From the NCBI GenBank assembly GCA_038252255.1, contig JBBSAM010000011.1:66508-130507 (forward strand): a stretch of 64,000 nt of DNA. The letters are read 5' to 3'. The translations under genes were made by a program, and so were the position numbers. Below, in pieces: positions 1 to 7,418 of the stretch (positions are counted from its first letter, which is position 1; each line of letters opens with the position of its first letter). The notes below the pieces were generated by a model. It did not search any database, was not told where the DNA came from, and saw only the letters and a list, made by a program, of their open reading frames with translations. Origin of the DNA: Chersky-806 sp038252255. Its GTDB lineage: Bacteria > Actinomycetota > Acidimicrobiia > IMCC26256 > JAENVU01.

Positions 1-20
1 GGTTCCATCAAGCTCTACCA

Positions 21-51
21 ACGTTGCGGCCGGCGGTGCCGGCCGCAACGT
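21..51. terminator. Perfect GC-rich hairpin, probable terminator of a gene to the left of the window
   Basis: Arms ACGTTGCGGCCGGC (21-34) and GCCGGCCGCAACGT (38-51) are exact reverse complements, giving a 14-bp stem with a 3-nt loop. No T tract follows, which is common for intrinsic terminators of high-GC actinobacteria. It lies before the first gene, so it most likely ends transcription of a gene outside the window. Confidence 0.6.
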
Positions 52-132
52 CGCGTCTGATCGGGGTTGAGGATCCCGCCGGGGGGCACGCTGCCCGGGC
101 CATGCGTGCAGAACTGTGAGAGGGGGGCGTAC

Positions 133-1269
133 GTGGATCCGGGCCGTGTGCTGTTCGTCAACGAGAACCTCGGCGGCCATGCGTCCATGCACCTCTTCCT
201 CCGCGACGCGATCGCCGAGGTCCACCCCGGTCTCGACGCCGAGTTCGTGGACGTCCCGCGCTCGGGGCCGCTGCGCCGCGCGGTAGGCGCGCAGCTCCCG
301 ATCCTCGGACCGCTCGATCTCGACCTGCACCCGTTGCGGTTCCAGCTCGCGCAGAGCGACGTGGCGCGCCGGGTAGTACGCCGGATGCTCGCGTCGTCGC
401 CGCCGCCCGACGTCATGCACCTCTACACCCAGAGCATCGCCCTGCTGAGCGTGGACATGCTCCGGGCGTTCCCGTCGGTCGTCTCCACGGACGCCACGTG
501 GTTGCAGGGTGCGTACCACCTGCCTCACCGCCGCCCGACCCGCTTCACCTCGTCCGCGGTGCGGGTCGCGCAGCTCTTCGAACGCCGGGTGTACGCGGCC
601 GCGACGCTGCTGGTCGCGCAGTCCGAGTGGGTGGCGGACTCGCTGCGCCGCGCGTACGGGATTGCCGACGACCGGATCCGGGTGATCCCGTTCGGGTTGA
701 CCCTCGGACCCGAGCCGGTGCGCATCGAGCCCGACGGGCTGCCCGAAGTGACGTTCGTCGGCGCCACTCTGGATCGCAAAGGTGGCTGGCGGCTGCTGCG
801 CGTGTTCCGCGAGCACTTGCGCGGCCGGTGCGTGCTCAATCTCGTCACGCGCGACGACGTGGCTCCCGAGCCCGGGGTGCGGGTCCTGAACGACTTCGAG
901 CCCGGAGACCCGCGCTTGCCGGATCTCCTGGCGCGGACGGCGGTCTTCGCGTTCCCGAGCGAGATGGACAACTCGCCGTACTCCGTGCTCGAGGCGATGC
1001 GGGCCGGCGTACCGGTGGTCGCGACCCGGGTCGGTGCGGTGTCCGAGATGGTGGACGACGGAGTGACCGGCCTGCTCGTCGCCCACGACGACGTCGAGCT
1101 CGGGCGGGCGATCAGCTCGCTGCTCGACGACCCGCGACGCGCCGCATCGATGGGGGCTGCCGGTCGCGAGCGGACCGCGCGGATCTACGACGCCCGGTTG
1201 ACGACGGGCAAGCTCCTCGACGCTCTCACCGAGGCCCGCGACCGCTTTCCCGCCCTCGTCGAGGTCTGA
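133..1269 (+). CDS. Glycosyltransferase, GT4-like (GT-B fold)
   Basis: Predicted 378-aa cytoplasmic glycosyltransferase that probably adds a sugar to a growing lipid-linked surface glycan. The N-terminal nucleotide-fold start (RVLFVNENLGGHASM) and the C-terminal donor-binding block are both visible. That block has FPSEMDNSPYSVLEAM at about residues 275-290, with Asp in place of the first Glu of the usual E-x7-E, followed by AGVPVVATRVGAVSEMVDDG. The GTG at 133 is preferred over a TTG at 67 because the purine-rich GAGAGGGGGG sits just upstream and the conserved fold begins immediately after it. It converges on the next gene with a 10-nt gap. Donor and acceptor cannot be told. Confidence 0.8.
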   Translation: MDPGRVLFVNENLGGHASMHLFLRDAIAEVHPGLDAEFVDVPRSGPLRRAVGAQLPILGPLDLDLHPLRFQLAQSDVARRVVRRMLASSPPPDVMHLYTQSIALLSVDMLRAFPSVVSTDATWLQGAYHLPHRRPTRFTSSAVRVAQLFERRVYAAATLLVAQSEWVADSLRRAYGIADDRIRVIPFGLTLGPEPVRIEPDGLPEVTFVGATLDRKGGWRLLRVFREHLRGRCVLNLVTRDDVAPEPGVRVLNDFEPGDPRLPDLLARTAVFAFPSEMDNSPYSVLEAMRAGVPVVATRVGAVSEMVDDGVTGLLVAHDDVELGRAISSLLDDPRRAASMGAAGRERTARIYDARLTTGKLLDALTEARDRFPALVEV

Positions 1270-1279
1270 CCCCGGCGCC

Positions 1280-2563
1280 TCAGCTCGGCGTGGTGGCGAT
1301 CGCGGCGTATTCCTGCGGGCCGAACAGCACCTGGTTGAGCTGCTCGAGGCGGCGGTTCAGGTCGTCCACCCATGGCGGCCCGTCCGGTCCCGCGTCGATC
1401 GGCGGCAGCTGGTAGTCCTCGGCCGGGGCGTGGAACTCGAGGCGCACGTCGCGAAAGCCCGCGCGCTCGCACAGGAACGTGAGGAGCGACGGATGCAACG
1501 GCCAGACGTGCGTCGGGTCGAGGATGTACGAGTTGCCGAGCACGATGAGCGACGCCGGGTTCGGGGTCTCGGCCACGAAGATCCCCCCGGGTCGTATCCG
1601 GCTCGCCGCCAGCTCGAGGAGCTCTACGAGCACGGGGAGCGGGAGGTGCTCCACGACGTGCACGCTGATGATCGAGCCGAGCGACTGCTCCGGTGCCGCG
1701 CGGAGCCACGCGATGCCATCGGCCAGATGAACCGGAAGGCCGCGGGACTGCGCTTGCTCGACCATGCCGGGATCCGGGTCCACCCCCTCGGCCTCGATGC
1801 CGTGCTCGCGCAAGGTCGCGACGAGCTCGCCCCGGCCGCAGCCGAAGTCCAGGACCGGCTGGTGTGCTTCCAGGAGGCGCAGGTAGCGCTCCTCGAGGGT
1901 GGCGAGGACGGTCGCGGAATCGCCCCGGAACCGGCCTTCGAAGCCGACGTAGTCGAAGCCGCCGGAGGATCCGCTCGTCGCAGGCGCGGCGGTCGTGCCG
2001 GGAGCATCTGTGGGCGCCGGTGCACTCGTGCCGGTCGCGCGGAGCCGGCGGTCGAGCGCGTTCACACGCTCGCGGAGCTCGGCGAACCGCTCGGGCACGC
2101 CGACGAAGCCCGCGCCCGGCGCGATCGCGCGGCCGAGCTGCTCGAGCGCGTCGTCGAAGGCCTGGAGCTCGCCCTTCATCAGCTCGAGGTTGATCTCGAG
2201 CCCCGCGACGCGCGCGAGCGCGTCGCGGGTGAGCCTCGCGAGCTCCGGCTCGCGCTCGTCGCGCAGCGCCGCAACTTCAGCCTGCATCATGCTGCCGCGG
2301 ACGAGCAGCTCGCTGTACTGCCGGTCGAGGCGGTGCTTGAGGAGGTCGGCGACACGATTGGCCAGGCGGTCGAGCGCGGGATCCGCCATCGGCTTCGTGG
2401 CCCGCTTCACCGCCTGCTTCCAGCGGGCGCGCGCGGGGACGGGCGCGGGTTCCGGTTCGGCGGGAACCGGGTGCAACGCCGTGCCCGGGTCGTCCGGTTG
2501 CCGGTCGCGGAGCTCGGCTGCGAGGCGGGCGAGCGTGGCCGGATCGGCATCGGGATGGCTCAT
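1280..2563 (-). CDS. SAM-dependent methyltransferase with N-terminal helical/coiled-coil region
   Basis: 427-aa protein. Residues about 60-175 are strongly helical and charged (coiled-coil-like). A Pro/Ala/Thr linker spans about 178-202 and a class I methyltransferase domain follows. Motif I is VLDFGCGRG (237-245) and the acidic strand end is EGVDPD (259-264); VVEHLPLP and RIRPGGIFVAETPN are the later motifs. Coiled coil plus methyltransferase recalls chain-capping or length-control methyltransferases of polysaccharide export systems, but that role is inferred. It is last of three genes on this strand: its ATG follows the upstream stop with 1 nt between (TGACATG), so translation is probably coupled. 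Confidence 0.75.
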   Translation of the reverse strand: MSHPDADPATLARLAAELRDRQPDDPGTALHPVPAEPEPAPVPARARWKQAVKRATKPMADPALDRLANRVADLLKHRLDRQYSELLVRGSMMQAEVAALRDEREPELARLTRDALARVAGLEINLELMKGELQAFDDALEQLGRAIAPGAGFVGVPERFAELRERVNALDRRLRATGTSAPAPTDAPGTTAAPATSGSSGGFDYVGFEGRFRGDSATVLATLEERYLRLLEAHQPVLDFGCGRGELVATLREHGIEAEGVDPDPGMVEQAQSRGLPVHLADGIAWLRAAPEQSLGSIISVHVVEHLPLPVLVELLELAASRIRPGGIFVAETPNPASLIVLGNSYILDPTHVWPLHPSLLTFLCERAGFRDVRLEFHAPAEDYQLPPIDAGPDGPPWVDDLNRRLEQLNQVLFGPQEYAAIATTPS

Positions 2564-2564
2564 G

Positions 2565-3476
2565 TCATCGGCGCCTTCCGGTCAGGTCCACGAGGTCAGT
2601 GCGGCCCGTGACATCCGTACCGCGATGCAACGCGCGCAGTGCGACGAGCGCGTCGGGCGGCGTGCCGAGCTCGTCGAGCCGGAGCTGGAGACCCGCCAGC
2701 GGCTGGTACGGGACTCGCGGTCGCTCGATGCCGAGCCGGTCCAGCAACGTGCGGGCCAGCCCGGACCAGCTGTGCGCACGCTCGACGAAGTGCCGTGCCT
2801 CATGGCCGAGCCGCGCCGCTTCGGGCCAGTCCGCTCCGATCGCGACGGCGCGCGCGGCCGCGTGGACCGGCTCCGCGACGACGAGCGCGGTGCCGTCACG
2901 CGCGCCGAGCCGTTGGGCGTCCGATTCGTCGGTGACCACCGCCGTGCCGAGCGTGAGCGCGGTGAGCGTCCAGGGCCCCCGGACCGCAGCGGCCGAGCAG
3001 ACGGCGAGCGCGGCCGTGATCGCCGCGTCGTCGGTGGGCCACGGGTCCTGGTACCCGACCCGCACCACGAGGTTCGCCGGGAGCCCGAGCCGCTCGCGCC
3101 AGCGCGCCCGGACGAATGGAGACAACGGCGGGTGCGCGTCGACGTCGATGACGTCGTGTGGAATCGCGAGCGTCGATACCGGGTCGAGTGACGGCGCGGG
3201 GCTACGGGTCACGAGGACGGCAGCCCGTTCGCGCACCCGGGCCGGGACCGTCTCGGGATCGTCGACGACCACGGCAACCGGAATCGCGCGGTCCTCGAGC
3301 GCCGCGTCGAGGTTCACCGCGCGCACCGAGACGGCGAGGCGTGCCATCGGGGGACCGAGCCCCGGATCAGGAGCATGGGGATCGGCCCACGTGCGCAGCG
3401 CTACGACGAGCGGGAGCACGGACTCGACCTGCCGCCCGTCCCGGTCGACGAGCAGCTCGATGCCGGGCAGGTTCAC
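2565..3476 (-). CDS. Divergent glycosyltransferase-like protein, function unknown
   Basis: 303 aa if read from the GTG at 3476, which overlaps the upstream stop by 4 bases (GTGA) and gives an N-terminus at NLPGIELLVDRDG. Length, alternating hydrophobic strands and position between two glycosylation genes suggest a degenerate GT-B-type protein. I see neither an E-x7-E block nor the usual glycine-rich start. The end (GHEARHFVERAHSWSGLART) resembles the C-terminal helix of GT4 enzymes, where a late W pairs with the N-domain. It could be a catalytically weak glycosyltransferase or a partner subunit. Being coupled to genes on both sides argues that it is a real gene. Confidence 0.55.
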   Translation of the reverse strand: MNLPGIELLVDRDGRQVESVLPLVVALRTWADPHAPDPGLGPPMARLAVSVRAVNLDAALEDRAIPVAVVVDDPETVPARVRERAAVLVTRSPAPSLDPVSTLAIPHDVIDVDAHPPLSPFVRARWRERLGLPANLVVRVGYQDPWPTDDAAITAALAVCSAAAVRGPWTLTALTLGTAVVTDESDAQRLGARDGTALVVAEPVHAAARAVAIGADWPEAARLGHEARHFVERAHSWSGLARTLLDRLGIERPRVPYQPLAGLQLRLDELGTPPDALVALRALHRGTDVTGRTDLVDLTGRRR

Positions 3477-4486
3477 GACTCGGTGAGCCGGGCGACGACC
3501 GGAGCCCAGCTGAGGTTGGCGACCCGCTCCCGCGCGGCCTCGCCCATCTTCTCGGCGAGCGACCGGTCCGCGGCGAGGCGGTCGACGGCTTCTGCGATCC
3601 CCTCGGCGCTGCCATCGGTGACGAAGCCGGTGACGCCGTCCTCCACCCACTCGAGCACGCCGCCGGAATCCGTTGCGGTGATCACGGGCTTGCCGGCGCG
3701 GAACGCCTGCAGCGTGACGTAGCCGTAGTCCTCGTCGACCGGCGCGTAGATGACGGCGAGCGCCTCCGCGTAGCGACGGATCAGCTCGTCGTCGGAAACG
3801 AACCCGAGCAGGTCGAGGCGGTCGGTGACCCCGAGCTGCTGCGCGGTCGCGACGAGATCGTCGTGCAGGGAGCCGCGCCCGGCGATGGCGATGCGCGTGG
3901 CGGAGCGGCTGTGCGCGAGTGCCTCCACCATCAGCTCCGGCCGCTTGTTCCCCTCGAGCCGGGTCGCGCTGAAGACGGTGTCGCCGAACGGGCCGGGTCG
4001 CAGCGAGTCGAACAGTGGCGGCGGGTGGTAGAGCGGCTCCGCGGCGAGCCCGTTGAAGCGGGCCAGCCGCGCGGCCACGACACCCGAGGTGGAGAACAGC
4101 CGCCTCGCCTCACCGAGCACGCGGGTGTCCCAGTCGGTGAGGAGTCGCTGGGCCTCGAGCGAGTCGTCGTCGAGCCCGAAGTCGGACCAGGGCCCGCCGA
4201 TGCCGTCGTATGCGGCCCGGTGCTGGTGGAAGAGCCACACCACCTTGCGGGGATGGGCCACGAAGTACGAGGGGAAGTTCGTGGCGATGACGAGATCCGC
4301 TTCGATGGGCACCATGCGCCAGGCGAGCGCGGCGTCGAAGATGCGGGTCCGGTCCCAGACGGTGGGCAGCCGCACGAGCTCGGCCCGGTGGCCGGCCGCC
4401 TCGAGCGCCGACACCAGGTTGTCCATGTGCTGCTCCGCGCCGCCCCGCATGAACGGGACCTGCGCTCCGCACACGCAGATATCCAT
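3473..4486 (-). CDS. Glycosyltransferase family 4
   Basis: 337-aa GT-B glycosyltransferase. The N-terminus DICVCGAQVPFMRGGAEQH has the Gly-Gly-Ala-Glu loop typical of GT4 acceptor domains. The C-domain has VFSATRLEGNKRPELMVEAL and the donor block APVDEDYGYVTLQAFRAGKPVIT, with Gln at the second acidic position of E-x7-E. GGVLEWVEDGVTGFV follows. It is first of a three-gene minus-strand run. A TACGAT box lies exactly 6 nt before its ATG, the spacing expected of a leaderless transcript. It faces another glycosyltransferase gene across a 116-nt divergent spacer. Confidence 0.85.
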   Translation of the reverse strand: MDICVCGAQVPFMRGGAEQHMDNLVSALEAAGHRAELVRLPTVWDRTRIFDAALAWRMVPIEADLVIATNFPSYFVAHPRKVVWLFHQHRAAYDGIGGPWSDFGLDDDSLEAQRLLTDWDTRVLGEARRLFSTSGVVAARLARFNGLAAEPLYHPPPLFDSLRPGPFGDTVFSATRLEGNKRPELMVEALAHSRSATRIAIAGRGSLHDDLVATAQQLGVTDRLDLLGFVSDDELIRRYAEALAVIYAPVDEDYGYVTLQAFRAGKPVITATDSGGVLEWVEDGVTGFVTDGSAEGIAEAVDRLAADRSLAEKMGEAARERVANLSWAPVVARLTES

Positions 4487-4492
4487 CAGGGG

Positions 4493-4593
4493 ATCGTACG
4501 GCCATCGCCGCTGAGACGGCGGGTCTTGGAGCGCAGGCCGCAGCCGCGGTCGAGGCCGCGCTCCCGGGTTCGGGCGGGTTCGGCCTGTAGAGT
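4493..4593. promoter_or_regulatory. Divergent, apparently leaderless promoters
   Basis: On the minus strand TACGAT (4498 to 4493) is followed by 6 nt and then the ATG at 4486. On the plus strand TAGAGT (4588-4593) is followed by 9 nt and then the GTG at 4603. No Shine-Dalgarno sequence is evident for either gene. No good -35 was seen on either side. Confidence 0.45.
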
Positions 4594-4602
4594 CACGCCA
4601 CC

Positions 4603-5799
4603 GTGGAACGCAAGGGCCGTCTGGGGTTCGTCCCCGCTCGCTACGGGGACGGCGTAGTGGGCGGAGCCGAAGCCGTGCTCCGTGAGATGGCCCATGGCCT
4701 CGCGCAGCGGGGCTGGGACGTCGAGATCCTCACCACCTGCGCCCGCGACCACTTCACCTGGGTGAACGAGTTCGCGCCCGGCACCGAAGAGGTGGCCGAC
4801 GGGGTCGTCCTGCGCCGGTTCCCGACCGTGATCTCCACCCCCCGGGCCGAACGGGCCGCCCTCGGCGCCGCGATCCACGCCGGTGTGGACCTGCGGCTCG
4901 CCGAGCAGGAGCGCTGGATCAACGACGACGTGCGGGTCCCCGAGCTCTTCCACTACCTGCTCGACGAGGCGGAGCGCTACCGGGCCCTGGTGTTCGCGCC
5001 CTACCTCTTCTGGCCCGCGTTCGCGTGCGGCCAGGTCTCACCGGACCGCACGATCCTGATGCCGTGCCTCCACGACGAGCCGGAGGCGCAGCTCGAGATC
5101 TTCCGGCCGATCTTCTCGGGCTCGCGCCGGCTGTGGTTCCTCTCGGACCCAGAGCGGGACCTCGCCGAGAGAATCTTTCCGCGGCTCGCGCCGCATGAGG
5201 TGATCGGCTCGGGTCTGTCGGTGCCCGAGCACTACGACGTCGAGGGATTCCGGGCCCGGCACGGAATCACCGAGCGGTTCGTGCTGTTCGCGGGGCGGCG
5301 CGAAGGCGGCAAGAACTGGGAGCGCATGCTCGAAGCGTTCGCCCACGCGGTGGTGCGAGAGAACCTGCCTTTCTCGCTCGTCACGATGGGCCACGGGGAG
5401 ATCGACCCGCCGGCGGTGATCGCCGACCGGGTGATCGACCTCGGCTTTCTCCCCGACACGGAGCGCGACGCGGCATTCGCCGCCGCGGACGCGTACATCC
5501 AACCGTCGGCCAACGAGAGCTTCTCGCGCACGATCATGGAAGCGTGGCTGGCCGGCACGCTCGTGATCGCGACGGGGGAGAGCGCGGTGAACCGGTGGCA
5601 CTGCGACCGGTCGGGCGCCGGTCTCGTCTACGACAATGACGCGGAGTTCGCGCAGGCCCTGCGGTTCGTGGCCGAAGCACCAGACGCGGCGGCCGCGATC
5701 GCCGCGGCCGGCCGTGACTACGTCCTCGAGCACTACACGTGGCCCCCGGTCCTCGACACCGTCGAAGCCTCGATCGACGCCTGGCTGCCCAATGATTAG
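4603..5799 (+). CDS. Glycosyltransferase, GT4-like
   Basis: 398-aa GT-B glycosyltransferase beginning with GTG. The acceptor-side loop VVGGAEAVLREMAHGLAQRG lies near the N-terminus. The donor block PSANESFSRTIMEAWLAGTLVIATGE has a good E-x7-E (ESFSRTIME). FAGRREGGKNWERMLEAF is the linker strand seen at the start of GT4 C-domains. The start is taken because a -10-like box sits 9 nt upstream and the conserved fold begins straight after. It is followed by two 60-nt repeats and another glycosyltransferase on the same strand. Substrate unknown. Confidence 0.82.
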   Translation: MERKGRLGFVPARYGDGVVGGAEAVLREMAHGLAQRGWDVEILTTCARDHFTWVNEFAPGTEEVADGVVLRRFPTVISTPRAERAALGAAIHAGVDLRLAEQERWINDDVRVPELFHYLLDEAERYRALVFAPYLFWPAFACGQVSPDRTILMPCLHDEPEAQLEIFRPIFSGSRRLWFLSDPERDLAERIFPRLAPHEVIGSGLSVPEHYDVEGFRARHGITERFVLFAGRREGGKNWERMLEAFAHAVVRENLPFSLVTMGHGEIDPPAVIADRVIDLGFLPDTERDAAFAAADAYIQPSANESFSRTIMEAWLAGTLVIATGESAVNRWHCDRSGAGLVYDNDAEFAQALRFVAEAPDAAAAIAAAGRDYVLEHYTWPPVLDTVEASIDAWLPND

Positions 5800-5801
5800 A
5801 C

Positions 5802-5920
5802 GATCTCCGGCGGTCGGACGCTGGACCGTGACCGCTCGACGGCCGCCAGCGGCCTTCCGAAGATCTCTGGCGGCCAAACGCTGGACCGCGGATGCCGGGC
5901 GGCCGCCAGCGGTCCTGATG
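5802..5920 (+). repeat. Two tandem 60-nt imperfect repeats with internal dyads
   Basis: Units start at 5802 and 5862 with a 60-nt period. Both keep GATCTC(C/T)GGCGG at the left, ACGCTGGACCG in the middle and GGCCGCCAGCGG at the right. In unit 2 CTGGCGGCC (5867-5875) is the exact complement of GGCCGCCAG (5901-5909). An alternative pairing is GGACCGC (5883-5889) with GCGGTCC (5909-5915). The repeats fill the gap between two glycosyltransferase genes and end 17 nt before the next ATG. They may form RNA hairpins or be a small palindromic repeat family. Confidence 0.75.
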
Positions 5921-5937
5921 AGTGACTGGGCGTGCTC

Positions 5938-7296
5938 ATGAGGATTCTGATGGTGAGCCCGTATCCGCCCACCCGTGACGGGTTGGCGAACTACGCGGTG
6001 CAGGAGGTGAAGCGCCTCCGGGCCGAGGGTCACGACGTCGAGGTGCTCTCACCCGGGCCGTCGGCCGCGCATCATCACCTCGAGCTGCGAGGGGTGCGGG
6101 GCGCGTTGGCGTTGGCCAAGCGCGTGCGCGGGTACGACCGCGTCATCGTCCAGTTCCATCCCGCGATGTTCTTCCCCGAGCCGTCGACGTCGCCCGAGCG
6201 CGCCGCGATCTACGGCGCGCTCGCGGTGGCCTGGCGTGCCGCACCGGACATCGAGCTGCGCGTGCACGAGTTCCCCCACGAAGGCGCGGCCGGGAGCCGC
6301 GTCGAGGCGACCGCGGCCCGCGCCATGTGGCAGTCCGCCGACCACATCTCCGTGCACACGGAGGTGGAGCGCCAGCTGCTCGCCTCGGCGTACGGACTGC
6401 CCGCGGCGCGCATCGCCGTCGTCGATCCCGGCGCGAGCTTCGAGCGGCGTACCGAGCTCACCCAGGAGGAAGCGCGAGCGCGCCTCGGATTGGAGCCGGA
6501 CGGCTTCGTGTTCCTCTCGATCGGGTTCCTGCAGCCGCACAAGGGCTTCGACCGGGCGGTGCGCGCGTTCGGCGACCTCGGGGAGCGGGGGTGCCGGCTC
6601 GAGATCGTCGGCTCCCTGCGCGTCGACGCGCCGGAGTACGTCGTCTATCTCGAAGACCTGCGCGAGCTGGTGGACGAGACGAACGGCGTCACGCTGCACG
6701 AGGAGTACGTGAGCGATGCCGAGTTCGACGTGTGGATCGTCGCGGCTGACGCGCTCGTGCTGCCGTACCGGCTGATCTGGTCGTCGAGCGTGTGCGAGCG
6801 GGCATCGCTGTATCAACGCCCGCTCATCGCGTCACGGGTCGGCGGCCTGGAGGACCAGACGCCGGCAGACGCGATCATGGTGGACAGTGACCGTGACCTC
6901 GCCGAGGCCATGCAGCGCGTGGCCGGGCTCGAGCCGGCGCCGGTGCCGGCCGGACCCTGGCCGGGCGCCGACCGCGACGCCGTGATGCGCGAGATCCGGT
7001 CCCGCGCCGGCGCGCACCAGTCCGCTTTCGCCGGAGCCCGGGGCGCCGGCCCCGCCGGCGCCGCCACCCTCCGGCGGATGCCCCCCTTGCGCATCCCGGG
7101 GCCCCGCTCGGTTCGCCCCGGCGTTTCGACCGTGAAGTGGATCGTGCGGCTGCTGACGGCCTGGGAGCTCGATCCCGTGGTGAACCACGTCAATCGACTG
7201 CAGCAGACCGTCACCGATGCCCTGGCCGGCCCCGGCGCCGCCGCGACCGACCGGGCCGACCGCTCGGATGGGCCCCGGACCCCGCTCGGTCTCTAA
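5938..7296 (+). CDS. Glycosyltransferase family 4, long C-terminal tail
   Basis: 452 aa from the ATG at 5938; a GTG at 5932 is an alternative. The N-terminus MRILMVSPYPPTRDGLANYA is a classic GT4 start. FLSIGFLQPHKGFDRAVRAF marks the start of the C-domain. The donor-binding block is atypical (LPYRLIWSSSVCERASLYQRP) and lacks a clear E-x7-E, so catalysis may differ from the neighbours. The last roughly 110 residues are rich in Ala, Pro, Gly and Arg and end in a helix resembling the tails of other enzymes in this locus. It probably transfers a sugar in surface-glycan assembly. Confidence 0.78.
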   Translation: MRILMVSPYPPTRDGLANYAVQEVKRLRAEGHDVEVLSPGPSAAHHHLELRGVRGALALAKRVRGYDRVIVQFHPAMFFPEPSTSPERAAIYGALAVAWRAAPDIELRVHEFPHEGAAGSRVEATAARAMWQSADHISVHTEVERQLLASAYGLPAARIAVVDPGASFERRTELTQEEARARLGLEPDGFVFLSIGFLQPHKGFDRAVRAFGDLGERGCRLEIVGSLRVDAPEYVVYLEDLRELVDETNGVTLHEEYVSDAEFDVWIVAADALVLPYRLIWSSSVCERASLYQRPLIASRVGGLEDQTPADAIMVDSDRDLAEAMQRVAGLEPAPVPAGPWPGADRDAVMREIRSRAGAHQSAFAGARGAGPAGAATLRRMPPLRIPGPRSVRPGVSTVKWIVRLLTAWELDPVVNHVNRLQQTVTDALAGPGAAATDRADRSDGPRTPLGL

Positions 7297-7303
7297 CCTC
7301 GCG

Positions 7304-7324
7304 GTTCCGCCGCTTCGGCGGGGT
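7304..7324 (+). terminator. Short GC hairpin after a glycosyltransferase gene, possible terminator
   Basis: CCGCCG (7307-7312) pairs with CGGCGG (7316-7321) around a 3-nt loop, extendable by G-U pairs, beginning 10 nt after the stop codon at 7296. A second weak pairing, CGGG with CCCG, follows near 7338-7351. There is no T tract. The rest of the 122-nt gap holds only the ribosome-binding site of the next gene. Confidence 0.35.
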
Positions 7325-7418
7325 GTCCGGAAAGGTCGGGTTTCAGCCCGGGGCCATTCGTGTCGACACTCAGGACCTGCGCACCGCCGGCGAGGCGCAG
7401 CATCAGGAGGATGACCGC

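Noticed and set aside
5802..5920. CRISPR array
   Set aside because: Only two units, contiguous without spacers and with internal dyads; no cas genes nearby.
7297..7418. Regulatory RNA in the leader of the FG-GAP gene
   Set aside because: Two small hairpins exist, but no known riboswitch core (for example for c-di-GMP, c-di-AMP or cobalamin) could be matched.
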